DNA of 64,000 bases from Acinetobacter lwoffii (GCF_024129735.1 NZ_JAMXXK010000001.1:1-64000), one strand, 5' to 3'. Counted from the stretch's first letter, positions 16,858-27,064 are shown. The notes: a model not told the origin generated them from the sequence alone. Numbers and translations are program-made.

Positions 16858-18143
16858 AACGCGCCTACCTTTATTGCGATTTGTCCCGAAGTGTTATTTA
16901 CACCAACGTCTTTTGCTATATAAATAAATCCATTTTTTTCAAAAAATTGCAGATCTAAATACGGTTTTTTGTTGTACAGGAAAGCTAGTAACGGCATCCG
17001 ACCGCGAATAATTGCACCTAATTCTTTAATCAAGATATCGGTCTGTAATATCATTCCTGACTGCGCTGGAGTTGCAATATAGTTTCCTCCACCAGTATCA
17101 ATTTGGGTTTGCAGTAAAAGCCCTGTCACACCTGCGGTATTGCTAATACCCTCTTTGGTGTATTTGCGCTGTAACTGCAAGCAATCATAAGTCGAAGTGT
17201 CGCTAGATGATGAGGTTAGTGGGGTGGTTTGTGATTTATATGTTAATGCGCCCGCAGAGTGATATGCTGTGGTTGCAGACAAGAAGTTATTTGCTTGATC
17301 AGTCTGCACAAATGATTCAAATGATCCAAACCCGTACACTAGAGCATCTTTTGAGGCTGCACTAAATGTCTCGGGTAAAATATAAAAATGATCACGCGTA
17401 CCAATCAACAACCAAGATCTATTGCCTGCGGCTAGCGCATTGTCATCCCATGTTGCATTGGATGTTGATGCGCTTGTTGCGTAATACCACTTGGCCCAAC
17501 CATTAAATGCATTGGCGCCTGAGCCTGAGCCGACCCAGTTTTTATTGGGTACCGCTGGATCAAATGGCGCCTGAGCCCCTAGCATGGTATCAATGCTGTC
17601 CATGTCCTCAACAATGCCAACCTTTGCATATTTGGCATAAGTTGCGGTATATACTGGGTCCAATTCGTCAACAACTCGCAGAAAAGGCCGGCTTGATAGC
17701 ATCAGGTTTTTGGAGCGATATGCGGCCTTTCCACCCCCATTTGGGTTGCTGCTAGAAAATGGCTTTTCCCATCCTAGTGGAGGCAGTGAACAGTTAATCG
17801 TGCCTGTAGCAATGGTTGTGCTCGGCACTTCAGCCAGTTCAAAGGTGAGTGTGGTGGCATTTGGCACAGATAGAATACGATACTCTCCATTGTACTCTGC
17901 CTGATTTGCCCCAGCGATTTTGACTACCTGGTATGGCATCAGATTGTGAGCAGTTCCAAAAACAGCCGTTACAATTTTTCCGGATGCGGTCAGACTGGAG
18001 ACCGTTCCCACTTGAATGCCATTGACCAGGGCTGCATCCAGTACATTGATCATTGATCCAAAAGCGTTCTGAAGCTGTGGCGCATTGTTATTAGTGTGTA
18101 CAAAGAACTTAATATCGGTATTTGCGACCATGTCTTTATCCAT
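16854..18143 (-). CDS. Tail-region structural protein
   Basis: 429 residues. It is Gly-, Ser- and Thr-rich in the middle (SASTSNATWDDNALAAGNRS), with an N-terminal domain (about 40-115) that carries a beta pattern (TVSSLTASGKIVTAVFGTAH). The start is uncertain: ATG 18143 sits in the U-tract of a hairpin, and a second ATG four codons later (MVANTDIKFFVH) is possible. No catalytic motif is visible. Probably a minor tail protein near the tip. Confidence 0.7.
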   Translation of the reverse strand: MDKDMVANTDIKFFVHTNNNAPQLQNAFGSMINVLDAALVNGIQVGTVSSLTASGKIVTAVFGTAHNLMPYQVVKIAGANQAEYNGEYRILSVPNATTLTFELAEVPSTTIATGTINCSLPPLGWEKPFSSSNPNGGGKAAYRSKNLMLSSRPFLRVVDELDPVYTATYAKYAKVGIVEDMDSIDTMLGAQAPFDPAVPNKNWVGSGSGANAFNGWAKWYYATSASTSNATWDDNALAAGNRSWLLIGTRDHFYILPETFSAASKDALVYGFGSFESFVQTDQANNFLSATTAYHSAGALTYKSQTTPLTSSSSDTSTYDCLQLQRKYTKEGISNTAGVTGLLLQTQIDTGGGNYIATPAQSGMILQTDILIKELGAIIRGRMPLLAFLYNKKPYLDLQFFEKNGFIYIAKDVGVNNTSGQIAIKVGAL

Positions 18144-18144
18144 A

Positions 18145-18166
18145 AAAAAGACCGCTCAAGGCGGCC
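18145..18166 (-). terminator. Weak terminator-like hairpin at a gene start
   Basis: The minus strand reads CCGC-CTTGA-GCGG followed by a U-run, and the start codon of the 429-aa gene directly follows the U-run. It may pause or attenuate the late transcript. Confidence 0.45.
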
Positions 18167-18182
18167 GTACTAAATTGAAGGT

Positions 18183-19805
18183 TTAAGCAACTCGGTCAAT
18201 ATCACCGCGCAGCATGATCTGGAATGAATCTGATAAAAGACTTGGCTCAGATTGCTTGACCGTACGGATCACCCATACCGGGTAATTGGCCGCAATGGTG
18301 TTAAAGCGCATCACGTTACCATTGGCCCAACCTGCGCCCCAGCCTTCCTTTTTAACCGTAAAGTACGGTACACCGGTGACTGGATTGATCGGTGCGAAAT
18401 CACTATTTACATTGCCTTGCCCAATCTGGCCAGAATATTCACCGATAATTCTGAAGTCAGTGGAGCTTGTAAAAACAACTGCCCAGCGTTCCTGAATCGC
18501 GCCTTTATTGGTGACCTGTATGGGATACAGTGCATCGTTATAGTTTGCTGTAATTGCAGCACCTGCCGGCTCATTGCTCCAGATGTTATTCCAGGCACCT
18601 TGAACAAACTTGCTGGTATACCGTGCCTGCATGTCATTAATAACTAAAGCAGATCCAACGATGGTATTCTCCGCTTCATAGTTATGCGTCAGCGGCTTGG
18701 TAAAAGTAATCTGGCCACTGATCTGCACATCACGGATCAAACCCATATCCTGATAACGGTATTTAGCCCTTAATGGCGCAACCAGTGCCCCCAGCGCAAA
18801 ATCACCATTCAGAGTAAATTTTCCATAATCATAATCAACCGAGTACATATCAAAAGGAACTTTAACCCCGTTGCTGTCCTCAATTTCCAGCCATGAAATC
18901 CGCTGATCATTCAAATTATAGGTTGTACCCGCAACATGATCCGGCATTTCAAAGAGCTTGGTCGCACTTACAATCCCGATCATGCCGACACGGAAGATTG
19001 GCACACGCCCATCTAGTGGCAAGCGTGTAGCAGACAAGCCAAGAATTGATGAATCCAGCGGAATATAGGTATAAGCAATTGCGTTATAGCGTACCGATGA
19101 GGCATCCACCCAGACCGGAACATTAATAAATCTGCCACCCACATCATCGTATTCAAGGGCAATGTCATACCATGGCTGGGATTCAATCTCCCCCCGGTTA
19201 TCTTCTGTCAATAAAGTCTTTTTATAGAAATAAATATCTACAAAGCCATTGATGTAATTAATAGAACCATGGGCTTCAGGCGTTTCAATGACTCCATCTT
19301 CATCAGCACGAATGGTCAATTGGCCATATTCAAGTGATGACACCACTACGGTCAATGATCCGTTGCGAATCGGGATCACTGGTGTTCTGAAGCTGACCTG
19401 GTTAATTGGTGGCAGGTCTGTGGTTGTGGTTAGTGATTCAAGTGAAATAGTGTTGTCAACATTTGGACTCCATGAGTCAATATTCACAATACCTGTACCC
19501 AGCTGAATAGTGCCAGCGACAGTGCCAGTACCATTACTTGGATTGATATTGCGATATAGGGTACCGTTTTGCTCAACAAAAGTATCTGAACCGATCTTGA
19601 AACGAGCCGAGTTGGCAATAATCTGCTCATCAAAGCCCGTGGTTAAATCAAGACGCAACTTGTCAGCTGTAATTGTTTTTAAACCCGTATTCACTCCGGA
19701 TGTATCACGATATTTAATGTTGATCAAGGTGCTGTCATAAGCACCCAACTCTACAGTTTTGCGTTCGTATCCTGAGGTTTTGGGCAGGTTAAAAAAGAAG
19801 GACAT
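18183..19805 (-). CDS. Tail protein, beta-rich
   Basis: 540 residues, rich in beta-strand pattern, with repeat-like elements G-[ST]-I-x-Y-x-x-G (GSINYINGFVDI, YSVDYDYGKFTL) also found in the adjacent 658-aa protein. Its start codon overlaps the stop of that gene by one base, so the two are coupled. It probably builds the tail tip or a baseplate ring with its neighbour. No peptidase or glycosidase motif is visible. Confidence 0.7.
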   Translation of the reverse strand: MSFFFNLPKTSGYERKTVELGAYDSTLINIKYRDTSGVNTGLKTITADKLRLDLTTGFDEQIIANSARFKIGSDTFVEQNGTLYRNINPSNGTGTVAGTIQLGTGIVNIDSWSPNVDNTISLESLTTTTDLPPINQVSFRTPVIPIRNGSLTVVVSSLEYGQLTIRADEDGVIETPEAHGSINYINGFVDIYFYKKTLLTEDNRGEIESQPWYDIALEYDDVGGRFINVPVWVDASSVRYNAIAYTYIPLDSSILGLSATRLPLDGRVPIFRVGMIGIVSATKLFEMPDHVAGTTYNLNDQRISWLEIEDSNGVKVPFDMYSVDYDYGKFTLNGDFALGALVAPLRAKYRYQDMGLIRDVQISGQITFTKPLTHNYEAENTIVGSALVINDMQARYTSKFVQGAWNNIWSNEPAGAAITANYNDALYPIQVTNKGAIQERWAVVFTSSTDFRIIGEYSGQIGQGNVNSDFAPINPVTGVPYFTVKKEGWGAGWANGNVMRFNTIAANYPVWVIRTVKQSEPSLLSDSFQIMLRGDIDRVA

Positions 19806-21781
19806 TAAGCAGCTCCATACAGGGTGTAAGATACCGGCTCATACTGCGGAATCAGTTTGGTCTGTTTTACTTTAGGTGTCATTTCAACCGCGCCAGTGGC
19901 ATAAACAACCGTTCCTACAATTTCCCCAGCCTCATTGATAATATTTCCAGTACTAGCATTCACTGGCACATCGCGGAATATCACATTTAACGCAGATGCA
20001 GAGTTGTCTTCTGAGCGCAGGTACATCGAAAACTCAATACTATTGGGCTGTATTGCCGTTCCTGTACCAATCGTGAACGTCAGCTTTTGATCCACATCAG
20101 GTAAAGCAGTTTTTTGCTGTGTCAGTGGTGTGCCATAGCTGTAGTTGATGCTGAATACAGTACTTTTCTGAGGCAACTTATTAGGAATGATAAAACCCTT
20201 TCCGGATGCATAGTTGATTTCACCTGTGGCATCACCTGTGAACTTGCCTTGTGCATTGGAAGTGGCTGTTTTTTCCACGCCTTCGAGCAACCAGGTCACC
20301 ACTACACTGCTCGCAGCTAAACCTTCACGCTCAAGATCAAATTCAAACTTGGCAGGCATCACAGCAAGATTGGCTCGTGAGAAGGTGGAAATCGGTGTAC
20401 CCCATTGCAACAGAATCACTGAATCCACATCAGGCAGCGCACCGGTAGTCAATAACCAGGTACCGGTCTCATAATTTACGATCCCCGAACCGAAGGATGC
20501 ATTTGAGCCTTTTAACTGACCCGAACCATCATCATGCAATTCATAGAATCGACCTTGCGACATATAGGAGATTGATAAACTACCTGCTGACGGTTTTGGC
20601 ACCAGAACACCGGTGAAGTTCATTGACTGTGATGCAATAGTCACTGGAATGGCAAAGGACTGGCCACGCTGTTTTGGTGTTGCTGCAGGTGTGAATGTAA
20701 TGGTCAGATTATGAGTTCCAGCTGACGCACTTGCGGTCCACTGGATCAGGCCACGCTGATAATCAATCGTTCCAACTTGTGTGCCCTGTGCATTTTTCAG
20801 CAGCCCCCCCTGATCGGAAATCGATTGGCCAGCCAAAGTGAATGACATGCTGGATGGCATGACACTGGAACCAATAAACAGGTTCTGACTTACACCAACT
20901 ACGGTTGAAGTAAAACTTGCTGTAATGGTGCCATCACGACCTGGTACCAAAACTGTACTTTCTGCAGCTGCATCAATATCCAGAATTGGAGTTTCAGTCT
21001 GAGCTGATGGGATAATCTGGGTGAACATGCTTTGTGCCTGAACCGTGTACTCACCCACATTGGCATCTTCTTTTAGTTGAGTGCTGGAGTAATACAGACC
21101 GGTATCTGCAAGCATACTCTCGCGGATGATCGTGGTTGATTGCGCTCCATTGAACCATTGACGCGCCGAAAGACCAACATAATCAGCATCTAGCGGATCA
21201 TTTAGCGTGTACGTGGCAATCTTGTACTGTACCGGCTTGTCTTCAATGATCATGATTGCAATTCGGGTTTCAACCTTGGTGATCCGCACAAACTGCTCAT
21301 GCTCGGTCACTTTGCCTTCATTTGAGACCAGAATAATGGTATCACCCACTGCGCTTTCCGCTTCTTCCGGGAACATGACACACTGTAGCGCACGCATCCC
21401 CTTGCCTTGGGTATCCAGTGGTGTGCCGGCAATCTGGCCACCTCTGCCCAAATAATTTTCTACACGGCCTTGTGCAGCACTGCGCTGATCAGTCCAGCTG
21501 CCAGTACCGAAAATTAGTGCTGAAACATTTGGATCTTTAGGTAACTCAGATACAAATACAGTTGCCCCCATCAGCAGATCCGTGTCTTCGGTCACGACCG
21601 CCGGGAAGATCTTGCGCATGGACACATCGCCCATGGTTCGATCCAGCTCTGAGATATCATTAAACAGGTTGTTACTCAAACCATCCTGTACAACCTGCCC
21701 ATTGTATTTCCCCCCGCCATCTGGCGTATCAGATAAGCGTTCTGACTCATAAATCACGAGGTCTTTAGTTTCAATCGCCAT
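19805..21781 (-). CDS. Large tail protein with repeated beta motif
   Basis: 658 residues. The first 250 residues are a distinct domain (MAIETKDLVIYESERLSDTP and onward). After that, the pattern G-x-[IV]-x-Y-x-x-G-x-[IVF] recurs (GTIDYQRGLIQW, GIVNYETGTWLL, GEINYASGKGFI, GTVVYATGAVEM), suggesting tandem beta-sandwich domains. It follows the 139-aa tail protein with an 11-base overlap. By position it is a distal tail or hub-associated structural protein; the family name is unknown to me. Confidence 0.72.
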   Translation of the reverse strand: MAIETKDLVIYESERLSDTPDGGGKYNGQVVQDGLSNNLFNDISELDRTMGDVSMRKIFPAVVTEDTDLLMGATVFVSELPKDPNVSALIFGTGSWTDQRSAAQGRVENYLGRGGQIAGTPLDTQGKGMRALQCVMFPEEAESAVGDTIILVSNEGKVTEHEQFVRITKVETRIAIMIIEDKPVQYKIATYTLNDPLDADYVGLSARQWFNGAQSTTIIRESMLADTGLYYSSTQLKEDANVGEYTVQAQSMFTQIIPSAQTETPILDIDAAAESTVLVPGRDGTITASFTSTVVGVSQNLFIGSSVMPSSMSFTLAGQSISDQGGLLKNAQGTQVGTIDYQRGLIQWTASASAGTHNLTITFTPAATPKQRGQSFAIPVTIASQSMNFTGVLVPKPSAGSLSISYMSQGRFYELHDDGSGQLKGSNASFGSGIVNYETGTWLLTTGALPDVDSVILLQWGTPISTFSRANLAVMPAKFEFDLEREGLAASSVVVTWLLEGVEKTATSNAQGKFTGDATGEINYASGKGFIIPNKLPQKSTVFSINYSYGTPLTQQKTALPDVDQKLTFTIGTGTAIQPNSIEFSMYLRSEDNSASALNVIFRDVPVNASTGNIINEAGEIVGTVVYATGAVEMTPKVKQTKLIPQYEPVSYTLYGAA

Positions 21782-22190
21782 CGTTCAACTCCGTAAAGCG
21801 TAAGGTCACATTAAAATAATCATCCAGTGATACCGCTGGAATCCCTTTTACCGGTGCGGCCTCTAAGGCCCCATCCTGGTGGTTAAATTTGACGGTGAAT
21901 TGTCGGTTGTCATGCGGTTGCTCAAACTGCAGTCTGAAATTCTCACCTTGCAGCTTGGACCATTCCAAAACAGTCCGTAGTTCACGCAGCTTGATCCAGC
22001 CCATTTGTGAATCTGCCGGTTGTAAGGTAATCGGTCGGCCAGACTTCTTTTTGCCCTCCTGAATGATCAAAGTGCCATCCATGGTGTAGGCCTGATTCTG
22101 TTCAATGGCCTTCCATGAGAATTCATCAGGCCATAAAAAACCGTCCTCCAATGGGACGGTTTCGGATGTTGCTAAGCGAATGAGTTTCAT
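21771..22190 (-). CDS. Tail protein downstream of the tape measure
   Basis: 139 residues, no signal peptide. The sequence (FLWPDEFSWKAIEQNQAYTM, then FNHQDGALEAAPVKGIPAVS) looks like a compact beta domain. Position immediately after the tape measure gene, with a 4-base overlap, is where distal tail proteins usually lie, so I infer a distal-tail role; sequence alone does not prove it. Confidence 0.65.
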   Translation of the reverse strand: MKLIRLATSETVPLEDGFLWPDEFSWKAIEQNQAYTMDGTLIIQEGKKKSGRPITLQPADSQMGWIKLRELRTVLEWSKLQGENFRLQFEQPHDNRQFTVKFNHQDGALEAAPVKGIPAVSLDDYFNVTLRFTELNDGD

Positions 22191-25100
22191 GTTGATTTCG
22201 CCTGTACTTTAAGTTGATTGACCAGTTGATTCATCAATGATTCCTGCTCGGCCGTACCGGAAAAGTCCAGTGTTTTTCCATCAAACTGAATCTGATAATT
22301 CACTGTTTTACCACCGCCCTGAAGATTGCTGGTTGATGGTGATGATGGGGTGGACGGTGCATAATCGTTAAGATTTACAGGCCCAGACGAAATCGACTTA
22401 CCCTTAGATGATCCGTACTTCATTCTCTGGAGCTGCTCATCAATATACGTTGCATTGGTTAAGCCGTATTTATTAATAAACTCATCGCGATTACCGCCAT
22501 TGCCCTTGCTTAGATACTCGGAAAGCCAGCGCTTGGCTATTTCCTCAGCTTGATCAAATGTGTACTCTCCGGACGACAAAACCTTATCCCTGATTTCATT
22601 TTCCGTGTAGTACCCGCGATTGACTGTTTTCTTGGCTCCAGCGCTCACCTTGTCGGCTTCTCTTGCTGCATTTAATGCCTCAGCCCAAGCCTCGCTGGAA
22701 GATTTAGCCTCCTCCCGAGCGATTTCTCCGGCGTTACGGAAACCATCACCAATCCCATGCGCTGAATCACGGACGCGGTGATTGGATTCAGTCCAGTCAT
22801 TCATAGATTTGACGGCAGCGATACCGGTGTCATCAATCTGAATCTCAAGATTACGCCCGGCATTCATTGCATTTACCGCTGCAATTCTTCCTGCGTCACC
22901 GGATGCAGCCGCAGACTGAGCAGCTTTTTCGTAAGCTTTCTGGATACCTTCAGCTGTAGCCTTGCCGCTATCCCGGATTGTGATGTAATCCATCAAAGCT
23001 TGTTGAGCAGACAGCTTTAATTGCTCCTTGGTTTTGATCCCGAGACGCTCAAAGGCCTTCCCTGTTTCATCCAATTCATCTGGTAATTCAGCATTAGCCT
23101 TACGGATAGCCATAATGCCCATTTCAACCTGCTTGGTTGAGAATACTCCTTGGGCCTCAAACTCACGCATCTTGGCATTCGCCGCATCAATCTCCGCCTG
23201 GCTTTTGGCCTTACTAAGCCACTCCTCCCATGCTTGGTAAAGCACATCACCAGCCTGTTTACCTGTATACCCTGCCTCCCCCAACTTAGTCTTAAGTCCA
23301 TCCAGTTCATTTCCAGAACTAGAAAAAGACTTAGAAACCTTATTTAGCGAGACATCCAGATCAACACCAAATAGCTTGGCAGCGGCAGATGCTCTTGAAT
23401 ATGCTGTTTCAGCCACTTGGCCGGACCCGGTATTAGCCTTATTTAATTCAGCTATACGCAGATCACGGTTTTTGGCCAACTCTGCTTCTTTAGCATTAAT
23501 GGCATCAATTGAGGTTTGGGCAGAAGCTAAAGCATTTAGATCACCAGTTTTCTTGGCTTGCTCAATCTGTTGTTCCAGAAGTGCACGTTCAACTGCAGCC
23601 TGTTTCTGATAAGCCAGATATTCCTCGTCAGCCTTTTTAACATTCTCCTTGGCCAGCCTTAGAGCTTCTTCCTTTTTAGCAGCACTTTCAGCAGCCTGTT
23701 CTGCACTCTGGCTCGCCTGAACACTAACCTTGCCAGCCTCATCGATGGTAACGATATAGCCTTTGGTTAATAGATCAGCCTGCATCACGCCGTCCATGAC
23801 ACCGCCATTGGCCTTGATAGCAGCCTCGGCATAAGCCTGAACAGCATTTAGCTTTTCAGACTCTGTGGCTTTTTTCCCATTAACTTCTGATTGCTGATCA
23901 GAAAGTAATTGCTCCAACTCCTGCTTGGATAGAGCTAATCTTTCCGCAGTTTTTTGTCCTTGAGTTTGAGCTGCCTCATTTAAGCGCTGAACCCCTTTGG
24001 ATTGAAAATTTTGAGCCTCACGATCAGCCTCGGCGTAATACTCTTTGGCTTTATCCTTCATCAAGTCTGCATTTGCTGCGAATTGCTTACTAACATCACC
24101 CCAAGTGAGTGCAGCCATAACACTATTCGCAGCAGAGGCTAGCGTGAAAAAATTACCCGTTGCTACTTTAAGGATAATACCGATTGCTGTAAGACCATCC
24201 CCTATAAAGCCAAATGTAATTCCTAAGCCCTGGAGAATTCGCTCTAAGAAACTGACTTGCTCGCCTGCAGATGAAACACCTCCTGTGAACGATGAAAAAA
24301 CAGACAATGTGCTGGTTATTGATGTATTGAGAATATCAAGAATATCCACACCAAATTCATATACTTGGGATACTAAATCTTTAACAGCATCATAAGCAGC
24401 AGATATGGCATTTTTAAAGGCTTCGATAGTGCTTGCGTCAATACCACCTTGTAAATCACCAATCAGTGAAGCCAGCCCCAAACCCACATCATCCAAAAAT
24501 ACTTTTATAATCCCTAGATTATCAGCTACCACAACTAAGGCATCAGCAACGGTGGCACTTGAGCCATTCGCTTGATCCATTTCACCAATAACGATTTGCC
24601 ATGACGTTGCAATTCGCTGTAAAGCATTACTGATTGTTGTAGGAAATTGATTATAAGTTTCCTGAATCTGTGTAGCTTGGCTCTGAACAGCCTTAATAAC
24701 TCTTTCAGATGTAAGCTCCCCATTTTCAGCCATCTTACGGAGTTCGCCAGTGGTTGAATTTAGCCCTTTTGCTAACGCTTCGGCCAACCCATAGCCATTC
24801 TCCATAATGGAGTTAAATTCTTCACCGCGAAGAACACCGCCCTGCATGGCTTGGATGAATTGCTGTACAGCCGCTTCACTGGCCTGAGCTGAACCACCAC
24901 CGATCTGAATCGCTTGCGTCACTGTTTTAGTCAGGTCTAGCGCTTGTTGTTGCGTCATCCCCATTTCTTTGCCGACTGTATTCAGTCGGGTAAATAAATC
25001 ACCTGTTGCCTGTAAACTAGAATTTGTGGCAAGTGCTACCTGATGAACACCTGCCATTGCTTGTTGGAAATTACCACCTTCTTTAGTGGCGATTTGAATG

Positions 25101-25762
25101 CGTACCGATAGGTTGGTATATGAGTCGGCAGCCTCAGCCAGCTCACGAAGACCCAAGCCAATACCGATACCACCCATTACCCCAATAAGAGCGGTGTATC
25201 CAGTTTTTAGAGCCCCAATACCTTTTTGCGCCGTTTGAGCTGCTGTATCTGTTTCTCTTAAGCTGTTGTTGGCTTTACTTACTTCTGCCTGAAATCCACT
25301 AAAAGCCTGATCTGCTTGCTGAACTTCTTTTTCAAGTTGATCAACCTGGACTTGTGCTTTTTCAATATCTGCAGGTGAAGCTTTGGTTTTTGAAAATGAT
25401 TCAAGATTTTGCTTAGCCTGAGCCAGATCACTCTTAAGCTGACCTAAGGCTTTTTCGGCCTTATTACCAAAATCTGTAAAGTTCCCCGCTGTGGATTTTG
25501 CGTTATCACCAGCATCTTTGATAATGCCTGTAGCAGCATTTAGAGATTGAGAGAGCTTGTCCGCTAATTCACTGGTACCTTTTGGGATAATATTTCCCAT
25601 CTCTTTAGAAGCATCAGTAGTCGCCTGTTTTAACCGTTCTGATTCTTGTTTTATTGCATTAAATACTGACTTAGCTGCATCTTCTGATTGCTTGATGTTG
25701 CCAACGAAACCTTTAGTGTCGGCATCCATGATTAATTTGAATGTTAAATTTTTACCAGACAT
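22187..25762 (-). CDS. Tape measure protein
   Basis: 1191 residues, the longest phage gene product. Residues about 1-190 are helical coiled coil. At about 195-410 is the typical tape-measure N-terminal domain with a Gly-rich membrane-like stretch (ALIGVMGGIGIGLGLREL) and the motif GGVLRGEEFNSIMENGYGL. Further hydrophobic patches (about 520-560) and Ala/Gln-rich coiled coils follow. It sets tail length and helps DNA pass into the cell. A family rule of thumb of about 1.5 Angstrom per residue suggests a long flexible tail, consistent with a siphovirus. Confidence 0.93.
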   Translation of the reverse strand: MSGKNLTFKLIMDADTKGFVGNIKQSEDAAKSVFNAIKQESERLKQATTDASKEMGNIIPKGTSELADKLSQSLNAATGIIKDAGDNAKSTAGNFTDFGNKAEKALGQLKSDLAQAKQNLESFSKTKASPADIEKAQVQVDQLEKEVQQADQAFSGFQAEVSKANNSLRETDTAAQTAQKGIGALKTGYTALIGVMGGIGIGLGLRELAEAADSYTNLSVRIQIATKEGGNFQQAMAGVHQVALATNSSLQATGDLFTRLNTVGKEMGMTQQQALDLTKTVTQAIQIGGGSAQASEAAVQQFIQAMQGGVLRGEEFNSIMENGYGLAEALAKGLNSTTGELRKMAENGELTSERVIKAVQSQATQIQETYNQFPTTISNALQRIATSWQIVIGEMDQANGSSATVADALVVVADNLGIIKVFLDDVGLGLASLIGDLQGGIDASTIEAFKNAISAAYDAVKDLVSQVYEFGVDILDILNTSITSTLSVFSSFTGGVSSAGEQVSFLERILQGLGITFGFIGDGLTAIGIILKVATGNFFTLASAANSVMAALTWGDVSKQFAANADLMKDKAKEYYAEADREAQNFQSKGVQRLNEAAQTQGQKTAERLALSKQELEQLLSDQQSEVNGKKATESEKLNAVQAYAEAAIKANGGVMDGVMQADLLTKGYIVTIDEAGKVSVQASQSAEQAAESAAKKEEALRLAKENVKKADEEYLAYQKQAAVERALLEQQIEQAKKTGDLNALASAQTSIDAINAKEAELAKNRDLRIAELNKANTGSGQVAETAYSRASAAAKLFGVDLDVSLNKVSKSFSSSGNELDGLKTKLGEAGYTGKQAGDVLYQAWEEWLSKAKSQAEIDAANAKMREFEAQGVFSTKQVEMGIMAIRKANAELPDELDETGKAFERLGIKTKEQLKLSAQQALMDYITIRDSGKATAEGIQKAYEKAAQSAAASGDAGRIAAVNAMNAGRNLEIQIDDTGIAAVKSMNDWTESNHRVRDSAHGIGDGFRNAGEIAREEAKSSSEAWAEALNAAREADKVSAGAKKTVNRGYYTENEIRDKVLSSGEYTFDQAEEIAKRWLSEYLSKGNGGNRDEFINKYGLTNATYIDEQLQRMKYGSSKGKSISSGPVNLNDYAPSTPSSPSTSNLQGGGKTVNYQIQFDGKTLDFSGTAEQESLMNQLVNQLKVQAKST

Positions 25763-25785
25763 GCTGACCTCTAAAATTCAGGCAA

Positions 25786-25807
25786 TAAAAAACCCGCCGA
25801 AGCGGGT
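25786..25807 (-). terminator. Terminator upstream of the tape measure gene
   Basis: Stem acccgc/gcgggt with a cgaa loop and a U7 tract on the minus strand. It lies between the small membrane-protein gene and the tape measure gene, inside the late transcript. Confidence 0.85.
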
Positions 25808-25865
25808 ATAAATTAGAAATTAAAAAGCACCTTATGATGCCTTCTTAATCACGATGATCTGTAGA

Positions 25866-26246
25866 TTAGCAGACCTGATTCCAAGCTTTCTGGAATTCTT
25901 CTGGATTCATATTCTCACCTTCAACGGCAACTATTGTTGGGCTTGCAATAAAGCGCTTAAAGCCTGTGTATCCACCAAAACTATTTTTACTATTAACTTC
26001 ACCACAGTTACCATTATGGTTTCTTATTTCAGCGCTATTAGAGTCTTTTAGAAAGTTCTTTAATGCAATACGTGAATCTGTTTGTACTTGAATTCTTTTT
26101 GACTGCTCAGATTGGCTGCTGGCTACAGTTTTTACTGAGGCTTGGACTGGCTCGGCTTGAGAATCGGAATCATCACTTGCTAAAAAAGGCAAAGCAATAA
26201 AAAGCAGTAATGCGAACACCCCCAATAAAATATAAGAACGTTTCAT
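25866..26246 (-). CDS. Secreted or membrane-anchored small protein
   Basis: 126 residues from ATG 26246 (MKRSYILLGVFALLLFIALP), with GGAT seven bases upstream; two other in-frame ATGs lie just before. It has an N-terminal signal or anchor, then a Ser/Gln-rich linker, and a C-terminal domain with two Cys (NGNCGEV and final VC). It sits between the tail chaperone-type gene and the tape measure, bounded by a terminator, so it may be a lysogenic conversion gene acting at the envelope rather than a virion part. Family unknown. Confidence 0.65.
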   Translation of the reverse strand: MKRSYILLGVFALLLFIALPFLASDDSDSQAEPVQASVKTVASSQSEQSKRIQVQTDSRIALKNFLKDSNSAEIRNHNGNCGEVNSKNSFGGYTGFKRFIASPTIVAVEGENMNPEEFQKAWNQVC

Positions 26247-26299
26247 ATTCATATCCATAAATTATTATTTCCACATCATAACTTTAGGGTGAATCCTGA

Positions 26300-26860
26300 T
26301 CAATCAGAAACCATTTCTTTCTTAAATGACTCAAAGCCTTTCTTGTCTGATTGAGCGACACGTGCGGCAACGGCGTTATTAAAGATTCCCTGCTTATATA
26401 GCTTGTTTGCTGCTTTAACATAGCTCTGGAATGCGCCATAGGTCATTTCCATGATTTCACTATGCTGATGGCCCATGGATACCAGAAACTGGAATGAATC
26501 AAACCAGGTGGAGTCATCTTTCTTTTTAACGCCGCGTTTCGGTCTTTCATATCTGAAGTAAGCCTGATTGACCAGAAGTACTGCTTTAAGTAGCTCTTTA
26601 AATCCTTGCTCATCAACAGCAAGTTCGACCAATGATTCATTGTCCAGATCGGTGACGCATGCCATGGTTGAAATGACTTGCACGCCATGAGATTTAAATA
26701 ACTGTGTCAAAATCTCATCTGAATGATTTTGGTCTTTGATGAAGTTCTTAAGTGCTTCAGCATGCATTGCCCAGGTGTCAAAGTCTTTCATCTGGATCTG
26801 GCGAACTTCAATGTCATTGATTTTGATGCTTCGATTCATTGCTAGGAAAAAATCATTCAT
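26300..26860 (-). CDS. Probable tail assembly chaperone
   Basis: 186 residues, soluble and helical (DFDTWAMHAEALKNFIKDQN, FKELLKAVLLVNQAYFRYER). The position, shortly upstream of the tape measure and after the tail tube, is that of tail assembly chaperones, which keep the tape measure soluble. A programmed frameshift extension, frequent in such genes, is not evident. The family assignment is by position and length. Confidence 0.6.
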   Translation of the reverse strand: MNDFFLAMNRSIKINDIEVRQIQMKDFDTWAMHAEALKNFIKDQNHSDEILTQLFKSHGVQVISTMACVTDLDNESLVELAVDEQGFKELLKAVLLVNQAYFRYERPKRGVKKKDDSTWFDSFQFLVSMGHQHSEIMEMTYGAFQSYVKAANKLYKQGIFNNAVAARVAQSDKKGFESFKKEMVSD

Positions 26861-26872
26861 GATGGGATCTCA

Positions 26873-27031
26873 TTACTTTTGATAATTTGAACACTTGTAT
26901 TGGGTGCCACTATAAATAAAAAACTTTGTCTCACCATCACAATTCATTTTCTTAAAAGCGAAAAAAGTAAACACAGACAAACTCATTACGCCAATTAAGC
27001 ATACGAGAAATACGGATACCGATTTATTCAT
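26873..27031 (-). CDS. 52-residue membrane protein
   Basis: ATG 27031 to TAA 26873. The N-terminal half is one transmembrane segment (SVFLVCLIGVMSLSVFTFFA) followed by KK and a polar tail with two Cys (KKMNCDGETKF, YKCSNYQK). The tail would be periplasmic or cytoplasmic depending on orientation. A terminator lies just upstream, so it may have its own promoter, but no clear ribosome site is seen. Confidence 0.5.
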   Translation of the reverse strand: MNKSVSVFLVCLIGVMSLSVFTFFAFKKMNCDGETKFFIYSGTQYKCSNYQK

Positions 27032-27042
27032 GATGGGGTCTC

Positions 27043-27064
27043 GAAAAAGCCACCCGAAGGTGGC
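27043..27064 (-). terminator. Terminator downstream of the antirepressor gene
   Basis: Perfect stem gccacc/ggtggc, loop cgaa, with a U5 tract on the minus strand. Confidence 0.85.

Noticed and set aside
22778..25811. Many plus-strand frames inside the tape measure and tail genes
   Set aside because: They lie antisense to large genes with clear protein patterns and show no ribosome sites or family motifs.
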